Origin: Microbacterium sp.
GTDB lineage: Bacteria; Actinomycetota; Actinomycetes; Actinomycetales; Microbacteriaceae
DNA length: 64,000 nucleotides
Assembly: GCA_031177765.1 (NCBI GenBank)
Contig: JAPSKH010000004.1
Span: 26,477 to 90,476 of the forward strand
Direction: 5' to 3'
Below the pieces are notes generated by a model that was not told the origin of the DNA, ran no database searches, and saw nothing but the letters and a program-made list of their open reading frames with translations. Positions 10,528 to 17,985 of the stretch are shown piece by piece (the first letter of the stretch is position 1; each line of letters opens with the position of its first letter). The position numbers and the translations under genes are program-made.

Positions 10528-10656
10528 ATGGAGTTCGAGCACGGCTTCTGGTCGCACGCGCTGCTGTGGCTGATCGGCGGCATCACCGCCGTCGGCTGGA
10601 TCGGGACGATGCTGGCGTTCTGGGGCCTGGGCCGCCAGGCGTACTACAAGGACTGA
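10528..10656 (+). CDS. Small membrane protein, 42 residues
   Basis: Not in the ORF track because of its length. It reads MEFEHGFWSHALLWLIGGITAV at the start, has one hydrophobic helix (about residues 10-33) with a glycine-rich face, and ends in a polar QAYYKD tail. The ATG is preceded by CGGAGG at proper spacing, and a TACGAT -10 lies upstream. The 3' end overlaps the 3' end of the convergent idnD gene by 13 bases. Function unknown. Coding status rests on the ribosome binding site, GC-biased third positions and the clean helix. Confidence 0.65.
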   Translation: MEFEHGFWSHALLWLIGGITAVGWIGTMLAFWGLGRQAYYKD

Positions 10657-11690
10657 CCGGCGTCCGGGCCGGTTCGCTCTTCCGGCCACACGGCGATGAT
10701 GACCTTGCCCGAGGCGCGCGAGTCCTTCGCGAGAGCGAAGGCCGCTTCGAGGTCGTCGGCGGATGCCTCGTGGGTGACCACCCGCTCGATCTCGGGATTC
10801 TCGTCCAGCAGCACGATCGCCTGATCGATCTCGTCCTTGAACCGGAAGGTGCCGTACCAGCGCAGCTCCTTCGAGATGAAGGGCGCGATGTTGATCGGAC
10901 GCGCTTCGTCGGGCACCATGCCCACCTGCACGACCGTCCCCGCCTGCCGCGCCGCCCTGAGGGCGGTCGAGATCGACGCCGCCGCCCCGGAGCACTCCAG
11001 CACGACGTCGTACGCGCTGTCGGGCACCTGATCGCGGGTGACGTCGATCGTGTGCGCGGCGCCGAGGGCCGCGGCGCGTTCGAGCGGCTCGGCCAGGACG
11101 TCGGTCGCCGTGATCTCAGCGGCGCCGGCGATCCGCGCCGCGGCGACGGCGAGGAGTCCGATGGGCCCGGACCCCGTCACCAGCACACGACGCCCACGGA
11201 CGTCGCCGGCCTTGGACAGACCGTGCAGCGCGACCGCGAGCGGTTCGGCGAGCACGGCCCGCCGCACCGGAAGGGACGCCGGCAGCGGGCGGACCATGGC
11301 GCGATCGACCAGGAGGTGCTCGACGAGGGCCCCCTGCGTGTGCGGCCACGTCGACGCGCTGCCGAGGTACGCCCCGCCCGGCCACAGATGCGGGTCGTCG
11401 GGGAAGTCGGGGTGCGGCTGACCGAAGGTCGCGGGGTGGACGGTGACCGGCGTCCCGGGCTCCCACTCCCCGGCGGGATCGAAGTCGACGCGCCCGGACA
11501 CCTCGTGCCCGGGGCTCAGCGGCTCCCGCACCACGAACGCGCCGTTGGCGCCTTCGAAGTAGTAGTGCAGGTCCGAGCCGCAGATGCCGACGTAGTCGAT
11601 GCGGATGCGCACCTGGTCGCTGGTGGGCTCGGGAACGGGGACGTCCTCCACGCGGATGGATCGGGGACCGTCGATGAATGCTGCGCGCAT
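10644..11690 (-). CDS. idnD: L-idonate 5-dehydrogenase-like MDR alcohol dehydrogenase
   Basis: Predicted to oxidise L-idonate (or a related sugar acid/polyol) to 5-ketogluconate with NAD(P). The 348-residue protein is a medium-chain dehydrogenase closest to IdnD: catalytic zinc ligands Cys37 (GICGSD), His62/Glu63 (GHEV) and a LAEPLAVA glutamate, then a Rossmann GSGPIGL motif, and FRFKDEI near the C-terminus as in IdnD. The lobe that in Escherichia coli IdnD carries four structural-zinc cysteines is replaced here by a Cys-free His/Pro/Asp-rich segment. It is last in the gntP-idnO-idnD series and has its own AGGAG ribosome binding site. Confidence 0.85.
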   Translation of the reverse strand: MRAAFIDGPRSIRVEDVPVPEPTSDQVRIRIDYVGICGSDLHYYFEGANGAFVVREPLSPGHEVSGRVDFDPAGEWEPGTPVTVHPATFGQPHPDFPDDPHLWPGGAYLGSASTWPHTQGALVEHLLVDRAMVRPLPASLPVRRAVLAEPLAVALHGLSKAGDVRGRRVLVTGSGPIGLLAVAAARIAGAAEITATDVLAEPLERAAALGAAHTIDVTRDQVPDSAYDVVLECSGAAASISTALRAARQAGTVVQVGMVPDEARPINIAPFISKELRWYGTFRFKDEIDQAIVLLDENPEIERVVTHEASADDLEAAFALAKDSRASGKVIIAVWPEERTGPDAGQSL

Positions 11691-11712
11691 GCTGCTCTCC
11701 TGAAGGCGCGGG

Positions 11713-12480
11713 TCACACGACGGCGGTCATGCCGCCGTCGACGAAGAGGTTCTGGCCCGAGACGAAGCTCGAGGCATCCGAGACGAGGAAGCGCAGGGCG
11801 CCGTCGAGCTCGGAGAAGTGGCCCCAGCGCTGCGCCGGGGTGCGCTGGACGAGCCACGAGGTGAAGGCCTCGTCCTCGACGAGGTCGCGGTTCATCTCGG
11901 TGGCGAAGTAGCCCGGCGACAGCGCGTTGACCTGGATGCCGTGGCGGGCAAGGTCCGCCGCCATGCCCTTGGTCAGCTGCGCGATGCCGCCCTTGGACGC
12001 CGAGTACGGCGCGATCGTCTGGCGCGCCAGCAGCGACTGGACCGAGGCGATGTTGACGATCTTGCCCGAGCCGCGCTCGATCATCCCCGGAGCGACGAAG
12101 CGGGACACGTAGAAGGCGCCGCTGAGGTTCGCGGCGATGATGTCGTCCCAGTCGGCGACCGAGAACTCCGCGATCGGCGCCCGGCGCTGCACCCCGGCGT
12201 TGTTCACGAGGATGTCCGGCACACCGAAGCGGGCGACGAGGTCGGCGACGCCGGCCTCCACCGCCGCCGCATCGGTCACGTCGAACGAGACCGATGCGGC
12301 GGGTCGACCCGAGAGCTCCGCCGCCTCCGCCGCCGTCGCCTCCGCCGCCGCCGCGTCCCGGCCGTGCACGATGACGCGCGCTCCCGCACGGGCCAGGCCC
12401 AGAGCGAGGGAGCGCCCGAGCCCGCGGGTGGAGCCGGTGACGAGGGCGAGGCGGTCGGAGACGTCGAAGAGGTCGGTCAT
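11713..12480 (-). CDS. idnO: Gluconate 5-dehydrogenase-like short-chain dehydrogenase
   Basis: Predicted to interconvert 5-ketogluconate and gluconate with NAD(P)H, completing the idonate-to-gluconate route with the neighbouring IdnD. It is a classical 255-residue SDR: cofactor motif TGSTRGLG (15-22), NNAG (93-96), catalytic Ser146, Tyr159 and Lys163, and a GYFATEMN segment typical of gluconate/3-deoxy-sugar-acid SDRs. It lies 22 bases upstream of idnD and 43 bases downstream of gntP, clearly one operon. The exact substrate is inferred from neighbours; KDG dehydrogenase (KduD-like) activity is an alternative. Confidence 0.85.
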   Translation of the reverse strand: MTDLFDVSDRLALVTGSTRGLGRSLALGLARAGARVIVHGRDAAAAEATAAEAAELSGRPAASVSFDVTDAAAVEAGVADLVARFGVPDILVNNAGVQRRAPIAEFSVADWDDIIAANLSGAFYVSRFVAPGMIERGSGKIVNIASVQSLLARQTIAPYSASKGGIAQLTKGMAADLARHGIQVNALSPGYFATEMNRDLVEDEAFTSWLVQRTPAQRWGHFSELDGALRFLVSDASSFVSGQNLFVDGGMTAVV

Positions 12481-12523
12481 GAGAGGGATCTCCAGGTGAC
12501 GGTGGATGGAAGAGGCCGGTGGA

Positions 12524-13912
12524 TCAGAACAGCGAGCCGACGGCGAAGACGATCAGCACGAGACCGAACGCCAGCACCGACTCGATGGTCTGCTGCACGG
12601 TCCACGTCTTCAGCGTCGTCTTGACGTCCATGCCCATGAGCCGGCCGACGAGCCAGAAGCCGGAGTCGTTGACGTGACCGGCGAACACCGAGCCCGCGGC
12701 GGTGGCGAGCGTGATCGCCGCGACCTGCACCGGGTTGAAGTCGCCGGCGATGACGGCGGGCGCCGCGAGACCGGCGGCGGTCACGAGGGCGACCGTGGCG
12801 GAGCCCTGCGCGAGGCGGATGACGACCGCGATGATGTACGCCGCCACGATGACCGGCAGTCCCATCGCGCCGAGGGTGTCGGCGAGGGCGTCGCCGATGC
12901 CCGAGGCGCGCAGGACCGCACCGAACATGCCGCCGGCGCCGGTGATGAGGATGACCGAGGCCACGGGGCCCAGCGCCGAGTCGACGAGCTTCTCCAGCGC
13001 CGTGCCGTTCTCGCCCCGGCGGGTGCCGAGGACGAACATCGCCACGAGCACGGTGATCAGGAGGGCCACCGGCGAGTTGCCCAGCAGCACGAGCAGCTGC
13101 ACCCAGAGCGCGTCGGCCGACACCGCGCCGATCGTCGAGAGGGTCGTCAGCCCGGTGTTGAGGAAGATGAGGAACATCGGCAGGAGCAGCAGCAGGATGA
13201 CCGTGCGCGGCTTCGGCGGGTTGACCGGCTGGTCCTCGTCGATCTCGCCGAAGAGGGTGGGCACCGGAAGGGGCAGACGCGCGGCGATGAACCTGCCCCA
13301 CAGGTAGCCGGAGACGTACCAGACGGGGAAGGCGATCAGCAGGCCCACCAGCAGCACGATGCCGAGGTTCGCGCCGTACAGCTCGGTCGCCGTGACGGGA
13401 CCCGGGTGCGGCGGCAGGAACACGTGCATCACCGAGAAGGCGGCGGCGGCCGGGATGCCGAAGAGAAGCACGTTCCCCTTGGACACGCGACGGGCCACGG
13501 CGAAGACGATGGGCAGCATCATGACCAGGCCCGCGTCGAAGAACATCGGGAAGCCGAGGATCAGCGAGGCGATGCCGAGGGCGAACGGCGCGCGCTTCTC
13601 GCCGAAGATGTCGACGAACTTGTCCGCCAGCGCCTTCGCGCCGCCGGAGTGCTCGATCAGTCGGCCCAGCATGGCCCCGAGCGCCACCAGCAGCGCGACG
13701 GTGCCCAGGGTGGCGCCCAGTCCATCCGTCAGGGTCTTGGCGATCACCCCCACCGGGATCTGCGCGGCGATCGCCGTCAGCAGCGACACGATGATCAGCG
13801 TCAGGAAGGCGTGGACCTTGAAGACGATGATCAGCAGCAGGATGAGTGCGATCGCTCCTGCTGCGATGAGCAGAAGCGGTGCGGTCCCCAGGGTCTGGGT
13901 CCAATCTTCCAT
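12524..13912 (-). CDS. GntP-family gluconate/sugar-acid:H+ symporter
   Basis: An inner-membrane permease for gluconate, idonate or a related aldonate. The 462-residue sequence is almost entirely hydrophobic with about 12-14 helices, and has family features such as the FPMFFDAGLVMMLPI segment, FLPPHPGPV and a near-C-terminal HVNDSGFWLVG motif. It is first in the operon with idnO and idnD, supplying their substrate. The divergent region to the regulator gene contains an AAAGAT-CGT-ATCTTT palindrome, so the operon is probably controlled by that regulator. Length is normal for GntT/GntP transporters. Confidence 0.92.
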   Translation of the reverse strand: MEDWTQTLGTAPLLLIAAGAIALILLLIIVFKVHAFLTLIIVSLLTAIAAQIPVGVIAKTLTDGLGATLGTVALLVALGAMLGRLIEHSGGAKALADKFVDIFGEKRAPFALGIASLILGFPMFFDAGLVMMLPIVFAVARRVSKGNVLLFGIPAAAAFSVMHVFLPPHPGPVTATELYGANLGIVLLVGLLIAFPVWYVSGYLWGRFIAARLPLPVPTLFGEIDEDQPVNPPKPRTVILLLLLPMFLIFLNTGLTTLSTIGAVSADALWVQLLVLLGNSPVALLITVLVAMFVLGTRRGENGTALEKLVDSALGPVASVILITGAGGMFGAVLRASGIGDALADTLGAMGLPVIVAAYIIAVVIRLAQGSATVALVTAAGLAAPAVIAGDFNPVQVAAITLATAAGSVFAGHVNDSGFWLVGRLMGMDVKTTLKTWTVQQTIESVLAFGLVLIVFAVGSLF

Positions 13913-14025
13913 CGGCGTTTCTCCATTGACGTTCCGGAGCGCACCGGCGTTCTCGCCGGTGCTCCGCGTGTACTATGCGAGCGGCTCGGCGGGTCTCCCC
14001 GCGCGGGCCATAGCGATCTAAGCAC

Positions 14026-14040
14026 AAAGATCGTATCTTT
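14026..14040. promoter_or_regulatory. Operator-like palindrome between gntP and the GntR regulator
   Basis: AAAGAT-CGT-ATCTTT is a perfect 6-bp inverted repeat with a 3-base spacer inside an AT-rich patch. The heptamer ATCGTAT recurs 22 bases downstream (14052-14058), just before the regulator ribosome binding site. A closely related word occurs at 17197-17212 before eda. This is the probable site of the FCD-type regulator encoded next to it. Confidence 0.6.
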
Positions 14041-14074
14041 ACTAACAGAACATCGTATTTGTCAGGAGTGGGCC

Positions 14075-14770
14075 GTGGCACAGGCATCGCACGACTCGGT
14101 GCTGGACGATCTCGGCGTCCGGATCGCCTCCGGCGCGCTCGCGCCGGGCACCGTGCTGACGCTCGCGGGGCTCGAGACGGACTATCGCGTCTCGCGGACC
14201 GTGATCCGCGAGGCCGTCCGGGTGCTCGAGGCGATGGGGATGCTGGCATCCCGGCGCCGGGTGGGCGTGACGGTGCAGCCGATGACGTCGTGGAGCGCGC
14301 TGGACACGCGTCTGATCGGCTGGCAGCTGGCGGGTCCTCGCCGCGCACAGCAGCTCGTGGTGGTGACCGAGCTGCGTGCCGCGATCGAGCCGGTCGCCGC
14401 CCGGCTCAGCGCCGTGCGCGCGAGCGACGTGCAGAGGGCCGAGATCATGCGGCTCGCGACGCTCCTCGAGCAGCTGGGACACGACGGCCGTGGCGACTCC
14501 GAGGAGTACCTCGCCGCCGACATCGCGTTCCACGACCTGATCCTGGACGCGAGCGGCAACCTGATGCTGGCGGCGACGAAGCAGGCGATCGCCGCGGTCA
14601 TCGCCGGCCGGTCCCGCGTCGGTCTCACCCCGCCCGTCCCCGACAGCGAGGCGCTGCACAATCACGTGCAGACCGCCGCGGCGATCGCCCGCGGCGACGC
14701 GCAGGCCGCGGAGCATCACACGCGGCGCTACGTCGACGCGGTGCTGGCCGAGGTCAGGCAGTCGCCCTGA
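14075..14770 (+). CDS. GntR-family (FadR/FCD type) transcriptional regulator
   Basis: A 231-residue DNA-binding regulator: an N-terminal winged helix (about residues 8-72, DYRVSRTVIREAVRVLEAMG) and a C-terminal FCD ligand-binding domain with the usual metal-site residues in ADIAFHDLI, ALHNHVQTAAA and HHTRRYVDAV. It is hidden inside a 754-residue ORF of the track; the start is GTG 14075 behind an AGGAG ribosome binding site. It is divergent from the gntP operon, and its 3' end overlaps the convergent hydroxyacid dehydrogenase gene by 17 bases. It probably represses the cluster until gluconate or a ketogluconate is bound. Confidence 0.92.
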   Translation: MAQASHDSVLDDLGVRIASGALAPGTVLTLAGLETDYRVSRTVIREAVRVLEAMGMLASRRRVGVTVQPMTSWSALDTRLIGWQLAGPRRAQQLVVVTELRAAIEPVAARLSAVRASDVQRAEIMRLATLLEQLGHDGRGDSEEYLAADIAFHDLILDASGNLMLAATKQAIAAVIAGRSRVGLTPPVPDSEALHNHVQTAAAIARGDAQAAEHHTRRYVDAVLAEVRQSP

Positions 14771-15713
14771 CGGCGTTCGCCGACACGCCGCCGCCGAGCA
14801 CCGTGAGCAGGTCCGCGATGGACTGCGCGGCGACACGGGCGACGGCCTCGGAGGTGTGCGCACCGCTGTGCGGCGTGGAGACCACGTGGGGATGCCCCAC
14901 CAGCGGCGACGCCGACGGCGGCTCGGTCTCGTAGGCGTCGAGCGCGACGCCGAAGAGCCGGCCCTCGTCCAGCGCGCGACGCGCGGCGTCCTCGTCGATC
15001 AGGCCTCCGCGCGCGGTGTTGACGACGATGGCGCGGTCGGGCAGGAGATCCAGACGTCGCTCGTCGATGAGGTGGCGCGTCTGCGGGGTCAGCGGAACGT
15101 GCAGACTCACCACGTCGCTGCGCCGGCACAGGTCGTCCAGCTCGCACCGCTCCACGCCGGCCGCCTCGAACGCGTCGTCCGGCAGCATCGGATCGTACGC
15201 GACGACCGCCATGCCGATGCCTCGCGCGCGCTCGGCGACGAGCCGGCCGATGGCGCCGAATCCGACGACCCCCATCACGCCGCCGGTGAGCTCCCGGCCC
15301 TCGCGCCGGGGCCACTCCCCCGCTCGCACCCCGGCGTCCAGCAGCGGGATGCCGCGTGCCACGGCGAATGCCAGACCGATGGCAAGCTCCGCCACCGCGA
15401 GGGCGTTCGCCCCCGGCGCGCGGGTCACCACGATGCCGCGCTCGGCCGCCACGGCGAGGTCCACGTTGTCGACGCCGACCCCGTAGCGGGCCACGACGCG
15501 CAGCGTGTCGGCGGCGCGCAGCGCCCGCGCACCGAAGTCGTCCACGCCGGCGAGCACGCCGTCGACGCCGGGGAGGACTGCGATCAGCTCATCCTCGGTC
15601 ATGGGCCGGCCGAACGGGTTGAACACGACCTCGTCGACCGCTTCCCGCAGCGCGTCGAGCACCGGCGCGTCGGGGTTGCGGCACAGGGAGGTGGGCGTGA
15701 CGAGCACCTTCAT
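14754..15713 (-). CDS. D-isomer-specific 2-hydroxyacid dehydrogenase (2-ketogluconate-6-P reductase-like)
   Basis: A 319-residue NAD(P)-dependent enzyme of the phosphoglycerate dehydrogenase fold. The cofactor motif is GVVGFGAIG (about 148-156), and the catalytic triad is visible as Arg235 (NTARGG), Glu264 (YETEP) and His282 (TPHSGAHT). In sugar-acid clusters this family reduces 2-ketogluconate or its 6-phosphate (GhrB/KguD) to gluconate or 6-phosphogluconate, which fits the neighbouring kinase and 6-phosphogluconate dehydrogenase. The ATG overlaps the kinase stop codon by 4 bases, so the two are translationally coupled. The precise substrate cannot be read from the sequence. Confidence 0.85.
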   Translation of the reverse strand: MKVLVTPTSLCRNPDAPVLDALREAVDEVVFNPFGRPMTEDELIAVLPGVDGVLAGVDDFGARALRAADTLRVVARYGVGVDNVDLAVAAERGIVVTRAPGANALAVAELAIGLAFAVARGIPLLDAGVRAGEWPRREGRELTGGVMGVVGFGAIGRLVAERARGIGMAVVAYDPMLPDDAFEAAGVERCELDDLCRRSDVVSLHVPLTPQTRHLIDERRLDLLPDRAIVVNTARGGLIDEDAARRALDEGRLFGVALDAYETEPPSASPLVGHPHVVSTPHSGAHTSEAVARVAAQSIADLLTVLGGGVSANAVRATA

Positions 15714-17149
15714 CGGGCGGCCTCCGTTCCGGGGCGTGTCTGCGAGTAGTGGTCGAGATACCGGGCGAACCCGGCGTCGTACTGCTCCCGGCGCTCGAGG
15801 CGGGGCTGGATGCGGCGCGGCCGGCGGCCGTCGAACGCGGGGTGCTGCGCGGGCAGACCCGCGGCGATGAGGCCCATGCGGACGGCGCCGGTCACCGAGC
15901 TGTGCTGCAGCGGCGACACCTCCATCTCCTGACCGAACACGTCGGCCGTCAGCTGGGTCCAGAAAGGCGAGGACAGGACGCCTCCGGAGAGGATGATGCG
16001 CCGGGGCATCCCGTTGAGGGCGGTCAGCTCCTTGAAGCAGTGGTACAGCGAGAAGACGATGCCCTCGAGCACCGCCTGGTACATGTCGGCACGGCCGTGG
16101 TGGGGCTGAAGCTCGACCAGACCACCACGTCGCTGGTCCTGCCAGCCCGGGCTGCGCTCGCCGAAGAGGAACGGCAGGAAGACGGGAAGGTCGTCCCGGT
16201 CCGCCGACAGCAGCGGCTCGATCTCGGAGTAGTCCGTGCTCAGTCCGAACAGGCGCTCGCGCGCCCAGTCGACGCAGTTGCCGCACCCGGAAGTGGCTGC
16301 GCCGCTCAGCGCTCCCAGCGGCGACCGGTACGACCAGGTGCTGAGAGCGGGCGAGAACGCGGGATGGCGCGTCGCGACCCGGAGGGCCCCGCTCGTGCCC
16401 ATCGAGAAGGTCATGTCGCCCGGCTCGGTGGCGAGGTCCCCGACCTGGCTGAGCCCGCCGTCCGGGCCGGGCATCAGCACGGGGATGCCCGCCTTCAGAC
16501 CGAGCAGGACGGCGGCCTCGGGTGACAGCGGCGCCGTCGCGGTGCTCTCGCGCAGCTCCGGCAGCCCGAGCTCGGTCAGTCCCAGGCGGGCACGGACGTC
16601 GGCATCCCACGTGAGCGTGTCAGCGGCGAGCAGTCCCGTGCCCGAAGCCAGGGACGGGGTGGTCGCGACCTCGCCGGTCAGTCGCGCGAAGTTGAGGGAC
16701 GGCTGGTCCATCGCGGTCAGCCCGTCCAGGGACAGGCCCTGCTCCTTGAGGTACATGGCCTTGAACGCCGGGTAGATCGCGTTGACCATGCACCCCGTGC
16801 GCTCATAGAACCACCACGTGAACTCGTGATCCGTCCGCTCGCGCGCCGAGAGGTCCTGGGCGCTCGTGTCCGGCCACTCGCGCACCGGCGTGGCCGCCCG
16901 CAGGTCGCGGTCCATCAGCGTCAAGCCATGCCAGGTGCCGCTGAGGACGATCATGTCCACCGGCTGCCCGGCCGCGCTCTCGCGGCCGAGGGCCATCGTC
17001 TGCGTGTAGATCGCGTCGGGGTCGCGCACCGACGAGTCGGGCCCGGGCACCTCGAACCGTCGGCTCCGCACGGCCACGCTTCCGCTGTCGGTGTCGAACA
17101 GCAGCGTCTTGGCCGATGTCGTGCTGGATTCCAGGGCGAGAATGATCAT
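15710..17149 (-). CDS. FGGY-family carbohydrate kinase (gluconokinase-like)
   Basis: A 479-residue sugar kinase of the xylulokinase/gluconokinase superfamily. It begins MIILALESSTTSAKTLLFD (phosphate-1 loop), has the TWHGLTLMD segment, the MSFSMGTSGA-type phosphate-2 region (DMTFSMGTSGALR), and the C-terminal ILSGGVLSSPFW adenosine motif. With a GntP permease, 2-ketoacid reductase and KDPG aldolase around it, the likely substrate is gluconate or a ketogluconate. The start codon has no clear Shine-Dalgarno sequence. It is first gene of a two-gene operon whose -10 (TATCAT on the minus strand) overlaps the proposed operator at 17197-17212. Confidence 0.88.
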   Translation of the reverse strand: MIILALESSTTSAKTLLFDTDSGSVAVRSRRFEVPGPDSSVRDPDAIYTQTMALGRESAAGQPVDMIVLSGTWHGLTLMDRDLRAATPVREWPDTSAQDLSARERTDHEFTWWFYERTGCMVNAIYPAFKAMYLKEQGLSLDGLTAMDQPSLNFARLTGEVATTPSLASGTGLLAADTLTWDADVRARLGLTELGLPELRESTATAPLSPEAAVLLGLKAGIPVLMPGPDGGLSQVGDLATEPGDMTFSMGTSGALRVATRHPAFSPALSTWSYRSPLGALSGAATSGCGNCVDWARERLFGLSTDYSEIEPLLSADRDDLPVFLPFLFGERSPGWQDQRRGGLVELQPHHGRADMYQAVLEGIVFSLYHCFKELTALNGMPRRIILSGGVLSSPFWTQLTADVFGQEMEVSPLQHSSVTGAVRMGLIAAGLPAQHPAFDGRRPRRIQPRLERREQYDAGFARYLDHYSQTRPGTEAAR

Positions 17150-17196
17150 GTCGGTGTCCGTCGTCGGTGGTTCACAGACCGTGGAGCCTGCGCTCC

Positions 17197-17212
17197 AAAT
17201 GATATGATCTTT
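17197..17212. promoter_or_regulatory. Operator and overlapping divergent -10 elements between kinase and eda
   Basis: The minus-strand reading AAAGATCATATCATTT closely matches the palindrome upstream of gntP (AAAGATCGTATCTTT). The same bases hold two -10 hexamers pointing apart, TATGAT on the plus strand (17203-17208) for eda and TATCAT on the minus strand (17199-17204) for the kinase operon, sharing one TA. A regulator bound here would block both. Confidence 0.55.
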
Positions 17213-17242
17213 TCCCTCAGCGTCCCACCCCCGAAGGCGGAT

Positions 17243-17917
17243 ATGAGCATTCTCGAGCGCATCTCACTGGCCGCGATCGTTCCGGTCGTCGTCGCGGACT
17301 CGGCACAGGAGGGAGCGGCCATCGCCGACGCCCTCGCATCGGGCGGCCTGCCCGTCGCCGAGGTGACCTTCCGCACCCCCGCCGCTCGCGCCGCCATCGC
17401 CCGCATCGCCGAGCGCGGCGACATCCTGCTGGGCGCCGGGACTGTCACCACGTCGAAGCAGGTGGACGATGCGGTGGCCGCCGGCGCGCAGTACATCGTG
17501 TCGCCGGGGACCTCGCGCGCCGTGATCGAGCGCGCCCTCGAGCACGGCGTGCCCGTGCTCCCGGGTGCCGTCACCGCGTCCGAGATCCAGACGGTGCTGG
17601 AGCTGGGGCTGTCGACCGTCAAGTTCTTCCCGGCGCAGACCTCCGGCGGCGCTGCCGCCATCCGCGCGCTCGCCGCGCCGTTCGGCGATGTGACGTTCCT
17701 CCCGACCGGCGGCGTCGGACCGGCCAACCTCGCCGACTACCTCGCGATCCCCCAGGTGGTCGCCGTCGGCGGCTCGTGGATGCTGCCGGCGTCGGCGATC
17801 GCGCGCGGCGCGTGGTCGGAGGTCACGGCTGCCACCGGCGAGGCGGTCGCCCTCGCTGCGCGCCTGCGGCCCCGCTCGGCGGGCGCCGACACCGCGGCGG
17901 CGCGCGTCGCCCGCTGA
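17243..17917 (+). CDS. eda: 2-dehydro-3-deoxy-phosphogluconate (KDPG) aldolase
   Basis: Splits KDPG to pyruvate and glyceraldehyde 3-phosphate, the last Entner-Doudoroff step. The 224-residue protein shows the class I aldolase residues: Glu40 and Arg44 (AEVTFRT), the GAGTVTT phosphate loop, and Schiff-base Lys127 in STVKFFPA, then FLPTGGV. The start is ATG 17243 behind a GAAGG ribosome binding site; the ORF track starts far too early. No 6-phosphogluconate dehydratase (edd) is in the window, so KDPG must come from elsewhere or the aldolase serves a related 2-keto-3-deoxy acid. It is followed by gnd. Confidence 0.95.
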   Translation: MSILERISLAAIVPVVVADSAQEGAAIADALASGGLPVAEVTFRTPAARAAIARIAERGDILLGAGTVTTSKQVDDAVAAGAQYIVSPGTSRAVIERALEHGVPVLPGAVTASEIQTVLELGLSTVKFFPAQTSGGAAAIRALAAPFGDVTFLPTGGVGPANLADYLAIPQVVAVGGSWMLPASAIARGAWSEVTAATGEAVALAARLRPRSAGADTAAARVAR

Positions 17918-17947
17918 CGCGCGACGTAACACCCGAACGCCAGACTC

Positions 17948-17953
17948 TAGGCT
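17948..17953 (+). promoter_or_regulatory. -10 hexamer TAGGCT of gnd
   Basis: TAGGCT lies 32 bases before the GTG start at 17986, with an AGGAGAG ribosome binding site between, so gnd has a conventional short leader. Confidence 0.45.
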
Positions 17954-17985
17954 GAGAACGACCCCCGACGAATCCAGGAGAGCGT

